Source: Polydrusus tereticollis (taxonomy: Eukaryota > Arthropoda > Insecta > Coleoptera > Curculionidae). Taken from it: DNA of 64,000 nt. The notes below the pieces were generated by a model. That model did no database searches, had not been told where the DNA came from, and worked only from the letters and a program-made list of their open reading frames with translations. Shown piece after piece: positions 41,153 to 53,390 of the stretch (its first letter is position 1; the number at the start of each line of letters is the position of its first letter). A program made the position numbers and the translations under genes. The stretch covers positions 36,271,520 through 36,335,519 of the forward strand of contig OY987329.1 of assembly GCA_963920685.1 (NCBI GenBank). The letters run 5' to 3'.

Positions 41153-41599
41153 TCATAAGACCATTTAAGAACATATGATTTTGACAAGAAGTATAACCTA
41201 AACTTGTCACTTTGCCCCACAGCAAATATGGCCGTTGTCAAATATGTAATGGTAATTTCATGGCTTTCACATAAACTTTAACCTAAATTTGTCAAATTTG
41301 CCCCCCAGCGACGTCATCCTTAAATGGTCAATAGTAGTTATCGGTTAAGGTTAAAACGTCACAGGCCGTCAATACAGAGGCACCGAAGTTTTGAGCGCTT
41401 ACGGTTTACAGTTAGCAGTTAAATTTGACGTACGGGGCGAGAAATCTAACCAAACAAAGTAAATTCTAAAGAGCCATTGAATATTCAAAAGCAATCGGGA
41501 TAACGAACTAGCACGATCCTATCTGTAATATAGGCAACCTAATATACATAATATGTACAGCACTTTTCCTTCTTTTCTATGATAAGGCACATCACTGCA

Positions 41600-42470
41600 G
41601 GATTAATCCTTTATGGCGCTCTGCGAGCGGTGCGTGTGCGCAGGAAACGATTCACGTTGGTCGTGAATTTTTGGAGAATATACTCTTTGGGGAACACGGC
41701 CTCAGGGAGGTCGTTACAGAGTGATGGCGTTCTCTAGATGAAAGAATTTTTAAACAGTGTCGTCCGAGGGACACAAAGCTGGACCACGTACGGGTATGCT
41801 GCAGTGGCTCGTCGTCTATTTCTACCATGCATCGCACTGGGTGGAATCAAGCGGGCAACCTCAGTTCAGCACTTGCCATGAAAATATTTGTAAAATAGAC
41901 CAAGTCGCCAACCTGCCTTCGATGTTCAAAGCTTTCCAGGTTGTTTGTCAGTTGATGGTCACCGATCAAGCGAATAGCTCTTCTTTGAATGGAATCTAGC
42001 AATCTCAGGGTATGTTTAGGAGCAAAGCCCCAAATAGTTCAGTGCCAAAATAAGGTTGTGGTTAGACGTTTTACGGTGACAGTGTACAAGTCGGGGTTTG
42101 AAGTATTGAAAAGATCTAATAAACCAGCAAAATCAGTATTTCGGTCTGGAACCCGAATTGGTTCACCTACGACTTGGGTGAGGCCAGAGCTGATGGCAAA
42201 AGATTCGGCTTCGCGACCTCGCTCGTCGGTTGTATTTAAGTATTTGAGTCAGTTGACATTATGAAGGTTAAAGTCGCCAAGGATGGCAACTTCGGAATTG
42301 GGATGGTGGGTTTGCAAAAAGTCGTAGTATTAGCAAGTGAGAAGAACAAGTCTCTATATAATCGGTATCGCTTGGCGGTCGGTAAAGGCAGCAGTCCACA
42401 TAAGCAGAGCGCCCATCAGAGCAGTGAATTGCTTGAGGTGAAGTGTCCGTGAAGCACACCTGAAACGCAC
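41600..42470 (-). pseudogene. LINE with endonuclease fused to RT C-terminus by internal deletion
   Basis: Minus-strand order, from 42459 down: AYVDCCLYRPPSDTDYIETC, DFNLHNVNWLKY-like endonuclease sequence and PIRVPDRNTDFAGLLDLF (up to about 42110). It then passes directly into GFAPKHTLRLLDSIQRRAIR (about 42000) and HPVRCMVEIDDEPLQHTRTW near the C-terminus. The whole RT palm that should lie between them is missing, so a deletion of 1.5 kb or more has joined the endonuclease to the C-terminal region. The C-terminal part resembles the plus-strand scrap at 6360-6600. The clade is not assigned. Confidence 0.7.
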
Positions 42471-42969
42471 TTCATATGTGCTTGAAGTACACGCATATCA
42501 AAGCAGTGTACGAATAGCATGCAGTGCATAGAGGTGCAAAGGTTTAATGCCATTGTTAAAATGTGATCGTCCGATGATGAAGATGTTTTAGCATTCTACA
42601 TGCTGCTCGAATTCAATATTAAATTGTTGATCATCACGCATTTTTATTAAAATTGTAAACACTAAAATAATTGTTCAGAGGTAAACCGTCCTGGAAATGT
42701 CTATGCCAAGATATAACCTGAAAAGCTATAATTCGGCGCGCATCAAGTGAAAATGGAACAGGTCCAATTTTTCAGCACGCATGCCGTGCGGCACTGCATA
42801 GTGAGGCGACTCACTTCTTGCGCACGGCTTCTGTGTGCGTCATTGCATATAAGAACATGGTACGCCGCACTTCATACCAACCTCATGCGCACCTCATATA
42901 TCTTCACTTGAAGTGCACATCTTTGGTGGGCGGCTCTCCCTTACATTGCAGAAGTCAATTTGGAAGCTG
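42471..42969. other. Region rich in GAAGTGC-type motifs
   Basis: Motifs related to CACTTCATATGTGCTTGAAGT occur several times (about 42469-42490, 42866-42880, 42902-42920), some as small palindromes such as CACTTGAAGTG. They cluster with G/C-rich text (GCATGCCGTGCGGC at 42779-42792). I cannot tell whether this is a repeat element or chance. No gene is seen. Confidence 0.35.
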
Positions 42970-44277
42970 CTAATTTTGGCTAGTTGTCACACCATTTCCA
43001 ATTTGAATGTTGTTCGAAGGACCCGCCTGGCTATTGGAAATGGTGGATGTTGTGATAACTTCGCTTGATGAGGCGCCAGGACCAGCCCCCACCCGGAGAT
43101 CCGATCGGGGGGCGAGTTTAACTCCGGAGCATTTTGATCTTGGATCCTTCATCATAGCATTTTCATATGTTTCTTATATTTTCCTCATATTTTGCCACCC
43201 TTTTAAAGTTTGTTTCTAAGACTCTATTGCGTTTCTCGAATTCCTGTGAAGGATCAAATGTAGCGTCATCATCGCTATTATCGTCGAAAGGCTCTTCATC
43301 GTCTTCGGAATCATTTTCACACCTCGACAACACAGAGTAGGGATCTTTACTGTTCTGATTGCATATGCCACATATCCTATTTTAACATCGTAAACATTGG
43401 ATTCACCTGACAGTGCTGTTGTAGTTTTTAAATTTAATTAAGCAAATTCCACACTTTGAATTGACATCTTCGCGACCACTCAAACTTTTTTTGGTAATGT
43501 TTATTGGATAACGATGTTTAGGAGCGGACTTTTTATTTTTGTTTTTGGAGGGTAGATACACCAGATGTCGAGGCACTGACATTGACGTTTTCTTCTGGAC
43601 ACTTCAGTAGATCAACAAAACAAGGCAAATCGTCGTCGTCAAGTGTATCGCCCATATCTTCAGGTGCATCCTGTGTATTTGGCTGTGTAGAGTCTATGTC
43701 CATTCGGTCCATTTCTTGTCCAGGTTTAAACTTCTTTCCTCTCTTCCTTATTTTCTGTTCCTCTGTTGTTCCCCGTATTTCTTTTAACATATCTACCAGA
43801 CTAGCGTCAAGAGAGCGAGAAACCTCTTCACTGGTATGCAAAGCCCCGGAGATTTTTCTTAGCACATAGTCTTTATCTACAGATGATTATGTCCGCTTTG
43901 TGTTTGTGGCCATGCGCACTGAGGGGTTGTTCCTTTTTATGAAATTGCCAACAAAACCTTTACCTAGATAATTATCCTTAAATACACTCACGGATCTATC
44001 CTGTTAATCCAAGTATTTTTTAATTACGGTGCGAATGTCCATCTTAGTCAGCGGGAAGCCCCAGTGTATCTCCGATCACCTGCTGCTCTTGCTGAGACAA
44101 GACAGTGGGGTGACCGCATTTTTTGTTATATCTTTCAAGACATCTATTTACAAGAGTTGACAGCTGCGTGCTTTTTGGACATCCCATTTTTGACATCATC
44201 CACCGCTTTTTGGAGGTCCTCTTTAGTATAATTCTGATAATTCCTGGACCCCGGTGTTTTTCATAATTTCTTGCCAT
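42970..44277 (-). pseudogene. Pogo-type transposase with the catalytic core deleted
   Basis: The N-terminus at 44277 (MARNYEKHRGPGIIRIILKR) is an HTH region, followed by CLERYNKKCGHPTVLSQQEQ and, in shifted frames, sequence like the CENP-B type second HTH (KGFVGNFIKRNN, 43915-43960). The C-terminal part from 43865 is acidic and basic by turns: SGALHTSEEVSRSLDASLVD, KRGKKFKPGQEMDRMDIDST, then CENDSEDDEEPFDD near 43300. No DDE segment is present between them, so the core is deleted. It differs in sequence from both other pogo-type copies in the window. Subterminal repeats lie just upstream at 44355-44400. Confidence 0.7.
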
Positions 44278-44354
44278 TTTAATTCAGTTAGTAAAATAAA
44301 GGCAACATTGCCCCGAAAAAAAAAATAAACAAAAAACAAAATGGTTACGCTCGA

Positions 44355-44400
44355 GGTGACAAAGTTACCCCGGGATGACAAAGTAGCCCCGGTTGACGGT
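44355..44400. repeat. Subterminal GACAAAGT repeats of the pogo-type element
   Basis: GGTGACAAAGTTACCCCGG is followed directly by GATGACAAAGTAGCCCCGG, two near-identical 19-base units. A related GTCACTTTGCCCC lies at about 41208-41222, in the inverse sense, and may be the other end. Their role as transposase binding sites is inferred. Confidence 0.65.
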
Positions 44401-44621
44401 ATACTATAAATATATACTTATATTAACACTATATAATTGTATAGCAGGCTCACTGTTACTTTTTTCTTATTTTTGTAGTCTCCCTGATGATGGAAGTGAT
44501 AATAAAGATTTCCGAAAGCTTGGAATAAAACTTTAAAGAGTATTCTTTCATATTGCTGCACAAGCCAATATTCTACTAGTTTGCCTTTATAGGTACTTAT
44601 ATATATATAACTAGCCCAAAA

Positions 44622-45422
44622 AACAAAGGCAATGGCAAAATGAAGTAAATGGTAACTTATTTTTTTTTTTTTGAATAAAACATCCTTTATATTGCCTCAT
44701 CTTTAAAATCAGCTTCATTTCCACAATCCAAAAATATTTAAATAATATATTCGGACCAGCCGTTTTTGAGTTATTCACTTTAAATAATTGCGTCTAGTGA
44801 GCTTGGCCCTTTGGTGATTCGAAACAAAAATATGATGTTTTATAGCACTGACCTTGGATCACTATGGAAAATAAAACAAATAAATTATACTATGGCCTTA
44901 TATTATTATAAAAAGATGAAAAGTTACAGAAGGTTTATGAATAAAAGTAAATATTATATTGTAACAAGCGTTTATATAAGAACCTCGAACTCGATTAGCT
45001 GGACATGTACATAACTCTGTACTGCCGCATCGCTTTTGTAGATTATTGTTCTCATTTGAATAATAAAGTTGAATTACACGAAGTTTCTTCCTTGGTGAAA
45101 AGCATTTTCATATCAAACGAGGATAAATATTTAACTGCCATATATAATTTATTTGTTTTATTTTCGATAGGGATTGATCCATGGCCAGTGCGATAAAACG
45201 CCACCTTTTTGTTTTGAATGCCAAACACGGCTAACTAGACCCAATTATTTAAAGTGAAATAACTCAAAAACGGCTGGTCCGAACATAGGCGTATAATATA
45301 TATTTTTGGAATGTGGATAAGCTGATTTTAAAGATGTTAATAAGTATATATAGGGTGTTTAATTAAAAAAACACATAAGTTACCTTTTTTTTAATTTTGT
45401 CGTGGTCTTTTGTTTTTCTGGT
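44622..45422. mobile_element. Foldback element with about 200-base inverted arms
   Basis: The left arm includes TCGGACCAGCCGTTTTTGAG, TCACTTTAAATAATTG and GTCTAGT. The right arm contains the inverse of each in reverse order (for example CTCAAAAACGGCTGGTCCGA at 45269-45288). The arms continue outward through GGTAACTTA to about 44622 and 45422. The 400 bases between the arms have no supported gene. It is a non-autonomous foldback element or long-arm MITE. Confidence 0.8.
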
Positions 45423-46023
45423 TACCATATTAAACCCTTCAGGAAAAATCCTGCAACTTTTGAGTTTATATTTTTTACTTTCTCAAAAATGAACTAGACA
45501 TAAAAACACATATTTTTCATACAGAAAATTCGGTCTACTTCTACCGGTAGCGTCCGCGCTAACATTTTTTTTGATATTATTAACGAAAAAAAAAATTACA
45601 CGCCACTGTTTTTTTTTTAATAAATATAATTTCATAATTACGTCTATCACTGAGCAGAATTCGATCCTATTTTTTTTGTATGACCAACGATTTTGGATTA
45701 AAGAAATTAATCACAAATATTTATTTGCATATCGCTATGCGCCTATCCGAGTTTGATAAAATTGCATTTATCTCCGAAACGAAGCCGAAATCAAAAAATA
45801 TCAAAAGGTAATATGCATTATATGTGCATTCAACTGTCTACATAACTGTGTTATCAATAAATAAAACAGCAGTGGCGTACCATTACATTTTTGCTAGATT
45901 TTTTGTCCTACAATGAAGCACAAATAAAAATAATGAAAACATCTATTAATAAACGAACATTAAACCTCTCTAAAGTCGTCCAGGTGTTTGTACGTTGGCT
46001 GCAAAGAATAAGATTCTTGTAAC
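45423..46023. other. Non-coding; small inverted motif
   Basis: ACGCCACTG at about 45601 and CAGTGGCGTA at about 45872 are inverse to each other and look like element ends (CAGTGGCGT), but they point away from one another, so they may belong to two different elements. No gene. Confidence 0.35.
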
Positions 46024-46180
46024 AAAGTTTTCTTTCCGCTAAGATAATTACGAAAATTGCCTCCAAGGATGTAGCTGACATTTATCAAGGAAATATTCAT
46101 TTGGACATATCGAAAGATATGGCGGCCTTGTTTTAAATTCGTTTTGCTTTACATTAAGATATCCTTTTTATCTGTATCCT
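46024..46180. repeat. Dispersed 160-base repeat, copy 2 (inverted)
   Basis: The inverse of the segment at 29343-29500, with scattered substitutions. It lies 40 bases to the left of the long-TIR mariner-like element. Confidence 0.7.
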
Positions 46181-46221
46181 CACACATGACAGCGAATCAG
46201 TAATCGAACTGTGTGTAATCC

Positions 46222-48397
46222 CAGGGTGAAAAGCGATATCTCGTAAGATGGGGGGACATATTTAAACATATTTTTATCATGTACCCCCTGTCCCCATTTT
46301 GAGGGGTAACTTTGAAATCTTGGATGGGATTATGTAGGTACTTTTGTTTATTAATTTCGAATCTACGTAAAAGACTACGTATGTGTACAAAAAAAATTTG
46401 ATTTGCTCCACTGGTTACGGAATTATGATTTATTAGATTATAAAAATTAAAAAATATTATTTACCATTTATCACCTGTCATGTTTTAGGAGACGTTTGAA
46501 ATGTCTCCCTTCAACTTCCAAACATTTTCTAACTATTTTTTTAAATGAATTTCGTACCCGTTCTAACATTTCAGGTGTTACTAATAAGCAGGCAAAGCGG
46601 ATTCGGTATTTCGTATCGTCTACAGTTGTAGGTGCAGTCACCTTCACTTTGTCTTTTATAAATCCCCAGAAGAAAAAGTCAAGAGGGGTCAAATCCGGGG
46701 ACCCAGCAGACCAATCCACCTGTTTTCAAACAATTCGTTCAAATGATTACGGGCCTGTATTGCATAATGCGGTGGAGCTCCGTCCTGTTGAAACCACATC
46801 TCAGGATTTATGTTTTGGTTTAATAATTGGGGTAATTGGTTTCTTAAAAAATCTGTATACATTTCTCCATTTAAATTGCGTTCAAAGAAATGCGGACCAA
46901 TAACTCTATCTCCAATTACCTATACCACACCAGACATTAACTGACCAAGGATGTTGATTTGGCACAGTTCTCATCCAGTGGGGATTTTCCGATGCCCAGT
47001 AGTGCATATTGTGTCTATTTACCTTTAAGAAAACAAACAAAAAAAAACAATTATTTTTTACTGACAAGGGATAACTTAAAATTCTACCTGGCCTATGGAA
47101 AGTAGCTTCATCAGAAAAAATAACATTCTTTAGTAACCTGTTATTTCCTTGCATTTGCCTTTGTACCCAATTGCAAAATGTAACGCGATTTTCAAAGTCT
47201 TGCCCATGAAGCTCTTGGTGGAGTGTAATGTGGTATGGATAAAATTTGTACATATTATGCAATATGGTCACAACCGATTTTTGGCTCATTCCAGCAAGCT
47301 GCCTGAAACCTACATGCGGGTTAATAGCTACCGTTCCTAAAACTCCAACTGCCCTATCTTCATCCGTTTTAGTTCGCTTCCGAAATCGTGGTTTTGACTT
47401 CAGGCTGCCAGTAGTACGACTTCTTGTTTCCAGCCTTTTAAATGCAATGTGGGATTTCGGGTTGTTTGGAAACCTCTCGGTCCACATTAGTGAAGCTTGT
47501 CTGTAGTCCCCAACATTAACAACATATTAACTTGCACACTAAAATTCACTTCCATGTTTAATTGACCAAACTGAGAAATAATCGTTGATACGTAAAAATT
47601 CTCAACTGACCGAAGTCAAAACAACGCATTTCCATGTAAACGAATAATAATTCTGAAAGAAGTGAACTTGATTTATTGGTGAAATGTACTTAGTTATTTT
47701 TTCAAAACAATAGAAATTTAATAAATAAGTGGGAATTAAATGGGAAATTATATTTTTTTCCACTACTACTGAAAACTCGTAAAATCTGATGACATAAATG
47801 AACAAAAATTGACATTAACAAAGCCACCTGACAAAACAACAAAATATTTTGCCAATTCCAAAGCGCAGGTAACTTGATTAAAAAATATACTTATACCTAC
47901 CTATAATTTTTTATAATTATTAATAATACTATAAAGATGTCTTATAAAAGTTTGTAGTAGTGGAAAAAATATTATATTAACCACGGTTTAGACAGCTTAT
48001 AGCCCTCGCGTCTTAAATCCCTCATCGCTCCGCTCCTCGTGATTTAAACTTGCCGCTCGGGCAATAATGATGGCTCTCTAAACCTTGGTTAATAATATAC
48101 TATTACTTTTTATAACCTAATAAATCATAATTCCGTAACCAGTGGAGCAAATCAAAATTTCTTTTTGTACACATGAGTAGTTTTTTACGTAGATTCGAAA
48201 TTAATAAACAAAAGGACATAATCCTATTTAAAATTTTAAAGTTACCCCCCACCCCTCAAAATGGGGACAGTGGGTATATGATAAAAATATGTTTAAATAT
48301 GTCCCTCCATCTTACTATTGCCTAGTTAAAATTTCAAGAAAATATTTTAAACCGTTTGCGAGATATCGCCTTGTAACACTTTAAAAAACTCACCCTG
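46222..48397. mobile_element. Mariner-like element with 200-base terminal inverted repeats
   Basis: The ends read CAGGGTGA (46222) and its inverse (ending at 48397). The inner parts of the arms match well: CGATATCTCG, GTCCCCATTTTGAGGGG, TTTCGAATCTACGTA and CTCCACTGGTTACGGAATTA in the left arm recur inverted between 48110 and 48370. The flanking TA is visible only on the right. The minus-strand transposase at 46471-47555 fills the left part; 47560-48100 is non-coding. Confidence 0.75.
46471..47555 (-). pseudogene. Mariner-superfamily transposase, nearly complete
   Basis: The likely start is the ATG at 47555 (MEVNFSVQVNMLL), with a frameshift near 47515, then WTERFPNNPKSHIAFKRLET and GFRQLAGMSQKSVVTILHNM in the DNA-binding region. 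The catalytic parts are NVIFSDEATFHRPGR (first D), SVNVWCGIGNW, then after a frameshift EMWFQQDGAPPHYAIQ (second D) and GSPDLTPLDFFFWGFIKDKV (third D), ending RHFKRLLKHDR. Between HRPGR and VNRHNMHYW lies a 63-base in-frame insert flanked by AGGTA on both sides, absent from relatives. About three lesions in all. It is one of the better preserved mariner copies here. Confidence 0.8.
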
Positions 48398-48714
48398 TAT
48401 AATGGATAATAATATTACATTTTCTAACGTAGCTTTTGCCGCGACTTTTCCAAGCACACTTTATATTTAGTTTAGGTTTAGGGCGTCCATTTCTTTTAAT
48501 CCCTTGTTTCTCGTAAAAAAATCCGAAAAATCCTTATACAATAAAACCACTGATTGCGACCGCCTCTATAAAGTGACGTTAAACGACTGGTTATGAATTC
48601 CCCATATTTAAAAATGAAATCCTATTATTTTATACTCTTTACCGACCCATCTATTAAACGACCGCGGGCACTCATCATCGGAATATTAATGCTAAAAACA
48701 CTCTCCATTAGTGG
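48398..48714. other. No feature seen
   Basis: Spacer between two transposons, with no supported frame. Confidence 0.3.
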
Positions 48715-50069
48715 CAGTAAAACCCGACACGACAATTCTTAAGAAATATAGGTACAAACACTGACTTTTTTCTTTAGAAATATTTCATTTAATAATACTA
48801 GTACATTATACAGACTTAATTATAATAAAACTCGTCTTTCTTTAAGCGAAAAAAACTGAAATAATCGAGGAAAGTGAAAAAACTGGTTTAAGTACCAGGA
48901 AATTGGCTGAAAAATTTGAAGTAAGTAAGACCCAAGCGAGGACCGAAGTGACTATGTTGCTTCAAAATAAAGCAGAAGTTAAAAATTTGTTTCAAGAAGA
49001 TGGCAACGATGAACAAAAATATAATTTCCCAAAACTGAAGGACTGGTAGTGGACGAAGTTGTTTTTAACTCGTCTTGTAAGGCGCGAGACAAGCTCTTAC
49101 CAATATCCGGGTCCATAATTCAAGCAAAAGTCCTCGAATCTGCTCCATGTCTAGGACTAGATAACTTCAAGGCATCAAATGGATGGTTAGAAAAATTCCG
49201 TCGTCGGCACGATATTACATCAGGATTTTATTAAGAGGCTTTGAACATGTATATACAGTGGTTATCCTCTTTAAGAAATCGAAAATAATATTACCATAAC
49301 CAACGCCTTGATACGGGTTTCGGAGGCCTGGCGCAATTTGTTCCTAGTGACAATAAAAAAATGCTTTATGAAAGCCGGACTTATGAGTAATACAGATAAT
49401 ATCGACGACTTCGAAGAAGAAGACAATATTCCGCTCGCACAACAGTTTCCTAATATTAGGGACACATTTGTGAACTTGAAACAATTTGCCTTTGTTGATA
49501 ACGACTTGCCAACAGAAATTGCAGAATGGACTATCATCGAGTGTATTGAAGAGATCCAAAAAACGGATGAAAGTACTCCCAACTCTGAGACAGAGAAATC
49601 TAAACTTGCTCCAGTGTCGAAAATATGAAGCCTATCTGAACCTGCGCAACTTTTTTAGTAATGTTAACAATTTTGAGAAGTCTACAAATATTTCTCAATT
49701 GCTATTAAAATATGAATCTGAATTTTATAAAAATAATAAAAAAATATGAAGCAAACATTAATTTTTAATTAATTTAAAAAATAAGAATTTTAAAGCAAAC
49801 ATACAGTACATTGTATAATATATATATATGTTAGTATGCACGTGCAGTATACACATATTGGTAAATTGGCTTCATCTCATTTCATTTTAGTTCTCATAAA
49901 TTTAAACAAAAATATTTAAAATTATTTACATATACGTAGATACTTAATAATAAACAAATACTGTAAAATGCAGACCAGTTGTTTTAATTTTTCTTTATTA
50001 ACCGAACACCCCGGTTACCCGACCAACATTTGATTCCCCGAGGGTGGTCGCTATTGAGAGATTTTACTG
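48715..50069. mobile_element. Tigger/pogo-type element, internally deleted
   Basis: Starts CAGTAAAACCCG at 48715 and ends with the inverse of CAGTAAAATC at 50069, followed by TA. CAGTAAAAYC with a TA target is the signature end of Tigger-type elements. The left flank is GG rather than TA, so one flank has mutated or the boundary is slightly off. A similar right end (GGTTTTACTGTA) occurs at about 16463-16474, with no associated gene. Confidence 0.65.
48847..49749 (+). pseudogene. Tigger-type transposase with the DDE core deleted
   Basis: The N-terminal HTH reads EIIEESEKTGLSTRKLAEKF and EVSKTQARTEV; the CENP-B type second HTH reads KARDKLLPISGSIIQAKVLE then NGWLEKFRRRHDI (to about 49233). The sequence then jumps to a C-terminal tail: IKKCFMKAGLMSNTDNIDDF, AQQFPNIRDTFVNLKQFA and NISQLLLKYESEFY, ending at 49749. 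The roughly 200 residues of catalytic domain between them are missing. The tail runs across two frames. It is a non-autonomous derivative that kept both DNA-binding domains. Confidence 0.75.
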
Positions 50070-51064
50070 TATTTTATTACATATAATGTCCATTTTTAAT
50101 TTGTTAACAAACTAAATTAAAAATTACTATTTTTGCATTTTGCACTTTAATTCGCATCTCATCCATAAGACTTATAGTAAAATTACTTAATTACTTACAA
50201 AATTACTTAATTGATTTCAACAATGTAAACAAATGCTTGCATGTAGAATTGATTCAACAATAGTTTCCTTAGAAGTTATCTTATTGATAGAGTTAGGGAA
50301 TCTTCCATGTGTTTTTAAGCTAGATTTTAGACCTGTGACTTCCTATCTTTCCTCGTTTACATTTTAGGTATTGTTCATTTAAATTTTTCTATTGTTATTC
50401 GGCAACAGCTTAATTCCTTTGTGTGTCGTGCGGTGGATATCTGAGATTTTGGTGCTGCTTGTTTTGTGCCTTTTTCGTTACCATTCTTTTGAAGGGTGCT
50501 GTGCTGATAGTTCTTCTCCACCATTTCTAGTGCCTCCCTACTGTAATTTGTACGTCCAGTCAGGTCTTGCTCTTATATATGACTGTTATATGAGTTCGTT
50601 GGTCGTTCGGTTGTGGAAGATACGGTCACTTATTACGTTTCAATTTAAAAGTCTGTATGAGTAGTATCGGACGTTTACATACAATATGTAATTTGAAAAT
50701 AGCTCATGCGAGTTGAGCCTAAGCTGTTTCTAATGGACGCTGGTCTATGTCTATTCAGAATTGATCGACAGGCGTCGCAAACTATCAAAAAGTAATTTAT
50801 CGCAAAAGCGTATTTATCAGGAAACAATTTGTGGGAAATAAGGTTCATTTATTATATGTCGATCCGATCAAGACAAAGGTTAGTTTACGGTTAATAATGA
50901 GTGGGTGTGGCTAAAAGAAGTTTGGCAATAAAGCTATATAAAGTAGGTACATATACTTAGAAACTAGATTTTCAAGTCTTTGGTTATAAATTTATACTGT
51001 AAATTTTTCATAGTACTTCGAGACTTGGCAGATGAATGATGAACTATAGTATGTTGCTTAATGC
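50070..51064. other. No gene seen
   Basis: A 90-codon frame at 50392-50664 is Leu- and Cys-rich but has no recognisable domain. Otherwise AT-rich spacer. Confidence 0.3.
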
Positions 51065-52294
51065 GAGAGAGTAATAAATCATTATTGAACTATAAAACAC
51101 AGTGGTCTTCGCCGTATTTCATAGGTGTAGTCCAATTATTATTATTGTACCAACGCTCCTCGCCACCAAAATTCAACATTCGGAGTTGCAAAAATAGTTG
51201 AAATGTGTTCGAATATGACTCGAGTCCGACAGTCAACAATATACCGACTTGTGCACGAGGATAAACGCGGCCCCATCAGGTCACCAAAGGGAAGTACAGG
51301 AAGAAAAGAAACCGTAATAAATGAGAATAAAAAGACTGCCATCAAAAGAAACTCGTTCTACTTAAAAAAAGAAATACCTACCTTGGACAAAATAATGTTG
51401 AAATGAAAAAGGATGATTTCACTCTATTCATGGGTAAGAAGAAACTAAGGAAAACTTTGAAGAAAATAAATTTTTGTTATGAAAAAATTTAAAACAGAAA
51501 ATCACTTTTAATGGAGAAACATAAAATCATCTGCTGACGAGGACGATATTTGAGTGCAGTTAGACAGTTTCAAAAAGAAAACAGGAATATCTATTATTTG
51601 GACGAAACTTGGTTAAATGAAGGATATACCGTTGGTAAAATATATCAGGATAAACATATAAAAAGCGCGAGGCAAGCACACTAGCATTTAAATCAAAACG
51701 GGCTGGAGACTATCATGAAGACATGAACGCTGATGTCTTTGAAGAATACTTCCATAGTAAATGCTAGATTTTATTCCTCCTGGGTCTGTTATAGTCATGG
51801 ATAATGCCAGCTACCACTCAAGAAAATTCGAAAAAATACCAACGCCTTCTTGGAAAAAAAATGAAAAACCATTCATTGACGTACTGTAAATAGGAAGCCA
51901 TTTATTTCATAAAAAAATGCTGAAAAAGGAGCTACTGGAAATTGTAAAGTTGAATAAACGCGACGAAATAGCTTAAAAACGAAAAATAACGGTACTTCGC
52001 CTTCCGTCATATCACTGTAAATTAAACCCCATAGAATTGGTGTGGGCGCAAGTAAAAGGGTTTGTAGCAAGGCATAAACCACTTTTAAAATGAAAGACGT
52101 TGGAAACCTCTCGCAAGAGGGAATAAAGACAGTGGATTGTGAAAAATGTAGAAAGTGCGTCGAACATTGTGATTGAAATAGAAGAAAGAATGTGGGAAGC
52201 TGATAACATGCTAGAAAACACTGTAGAGCCCCTTATTATTTCTCTGGACCCCAACGACGATAGTTCATCGGACTACTCGGAACATAATGACTAA
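51065..52294 (+). pseudogene. Sailor-like transposase copy 4 with 5' leader
   Basis: The leader 51065-51180 is shared with the minus-strand fragment at 57804-58205. Coding pieces: STIYRLVHEDKRGPIRSPKG (HTH end), SFYLKKEIPTLDKIMLKM, NRNIYYLDETWLNEGYTVGK (first D), YHEDMNADVFEEYF, GSVIVMDNASYHSRKFEKIP (second D), HKKMLKKELLEIVKLNKRDE, LRLPSYHCKLNPIELVWAQV (E) and an acidic tail SLDPNDDSSSDYSEHND ending at 52294. All three catalytic residues survive but about eight stops or shifts intervene. The D-to-E stretch is long, as in the intact copy at 13582. Confidence 0.8.
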
Positions 52295-53390
52295 AATTTA
52301 AAAATCAAGTTGTTGTATTGTACATAGTAGGTAGATTTTTTTTATAAATATTAATATTTATTTCAATTTATCTATTTTCATATTATTATATTTATTATTA
52401 CTTCTATATAAGTTTTTATCTACTTAACATTAGAATAATTAATATCTCAATTATCTGCCTATCTTTATATTTATATTCAAGTATAAAACTATTATTATAC
52501 TTATTATTCTAATAAACTACCTGTCGTAACGCTGTGGTCACATTACTTTCATTCTCCAAACTCGTCTTTTCGTATGCGAATTAGGGTGACCGTAATTTAG
52601 GACCGATTCGGGGTGTGTAGGTCTTAATTATCTGGAATTTTTGAAAACTATTATTGCAATAATTCACCTAAAATTTACAATGCAACCTTTAAGTTGTCCG
52701 CCCTGCTTAATGGGTCCTGTCACTGCAAATTTACATTATATTACTCTATGGTATTAAGCAACAGAGTATATTAACATAATAATAAGCACTAATAAATAGC
52801 AAATAAAAAAACTACATTTCTTCAAGCTCAATTTATGTTTAATTTAAAATGCATTCCACAGTCTGGAAGTTCCACTTTTTATGCAAATTGCCAGTAATTT
52901 TACCTACTTTGTTTCACGATTCACACGGTCCGTTAGAAAATGGCGTTGCGTTGTTCTCTGTCCTAGAGACTATCAGGCGGCTCACGGTGGGGTGATACGC
53001 GGTAATTCATGGCCAAAGCAATATTCTACCTATGCATGGTTGCAGACCAAACCTCATTCGAGTTTACTAAATGTCTTTTCTTGAATCAATTCACTTTAGA
53101 CAGACTATACGTACGGTAGATCTGAGCGGCATCTTTGGCCATTTTAAGAAAAATCAAAGAGGACCGCAGAGGTTCAGGTTTGTACTCTAAAATGGGATAT
53201 TAAAATGCAAAAAAAAAAAACATTCAGCAAACAAAATTGCAGCATTTAAGACAAAAAATTAGAGATGGAACGGAATTGCATTGTGCCGGATTACCCCCCG
53301 GACGGATTATTTCCCTATATCAATTAGCTTGCACATTTCTAGTACAAGTGAAACAGTAATAAAACTGGGGGGTGTCCTCAACCTTTTTAT
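52295..53390. other. No gene seen
   Basis: AT-rich sequence after the transposase, then a G/C-richer patch at about 52900-53060 whose 67-codon frame (52881-53084) I do not recognise. Confidence 0.3.

Noticed and set aside
50392..50664. 90-codon Leu/Cys-rich frame as a membrane protein
   Set aside because: No recognisable motif or splice context; likely chance in T-rich DNA.
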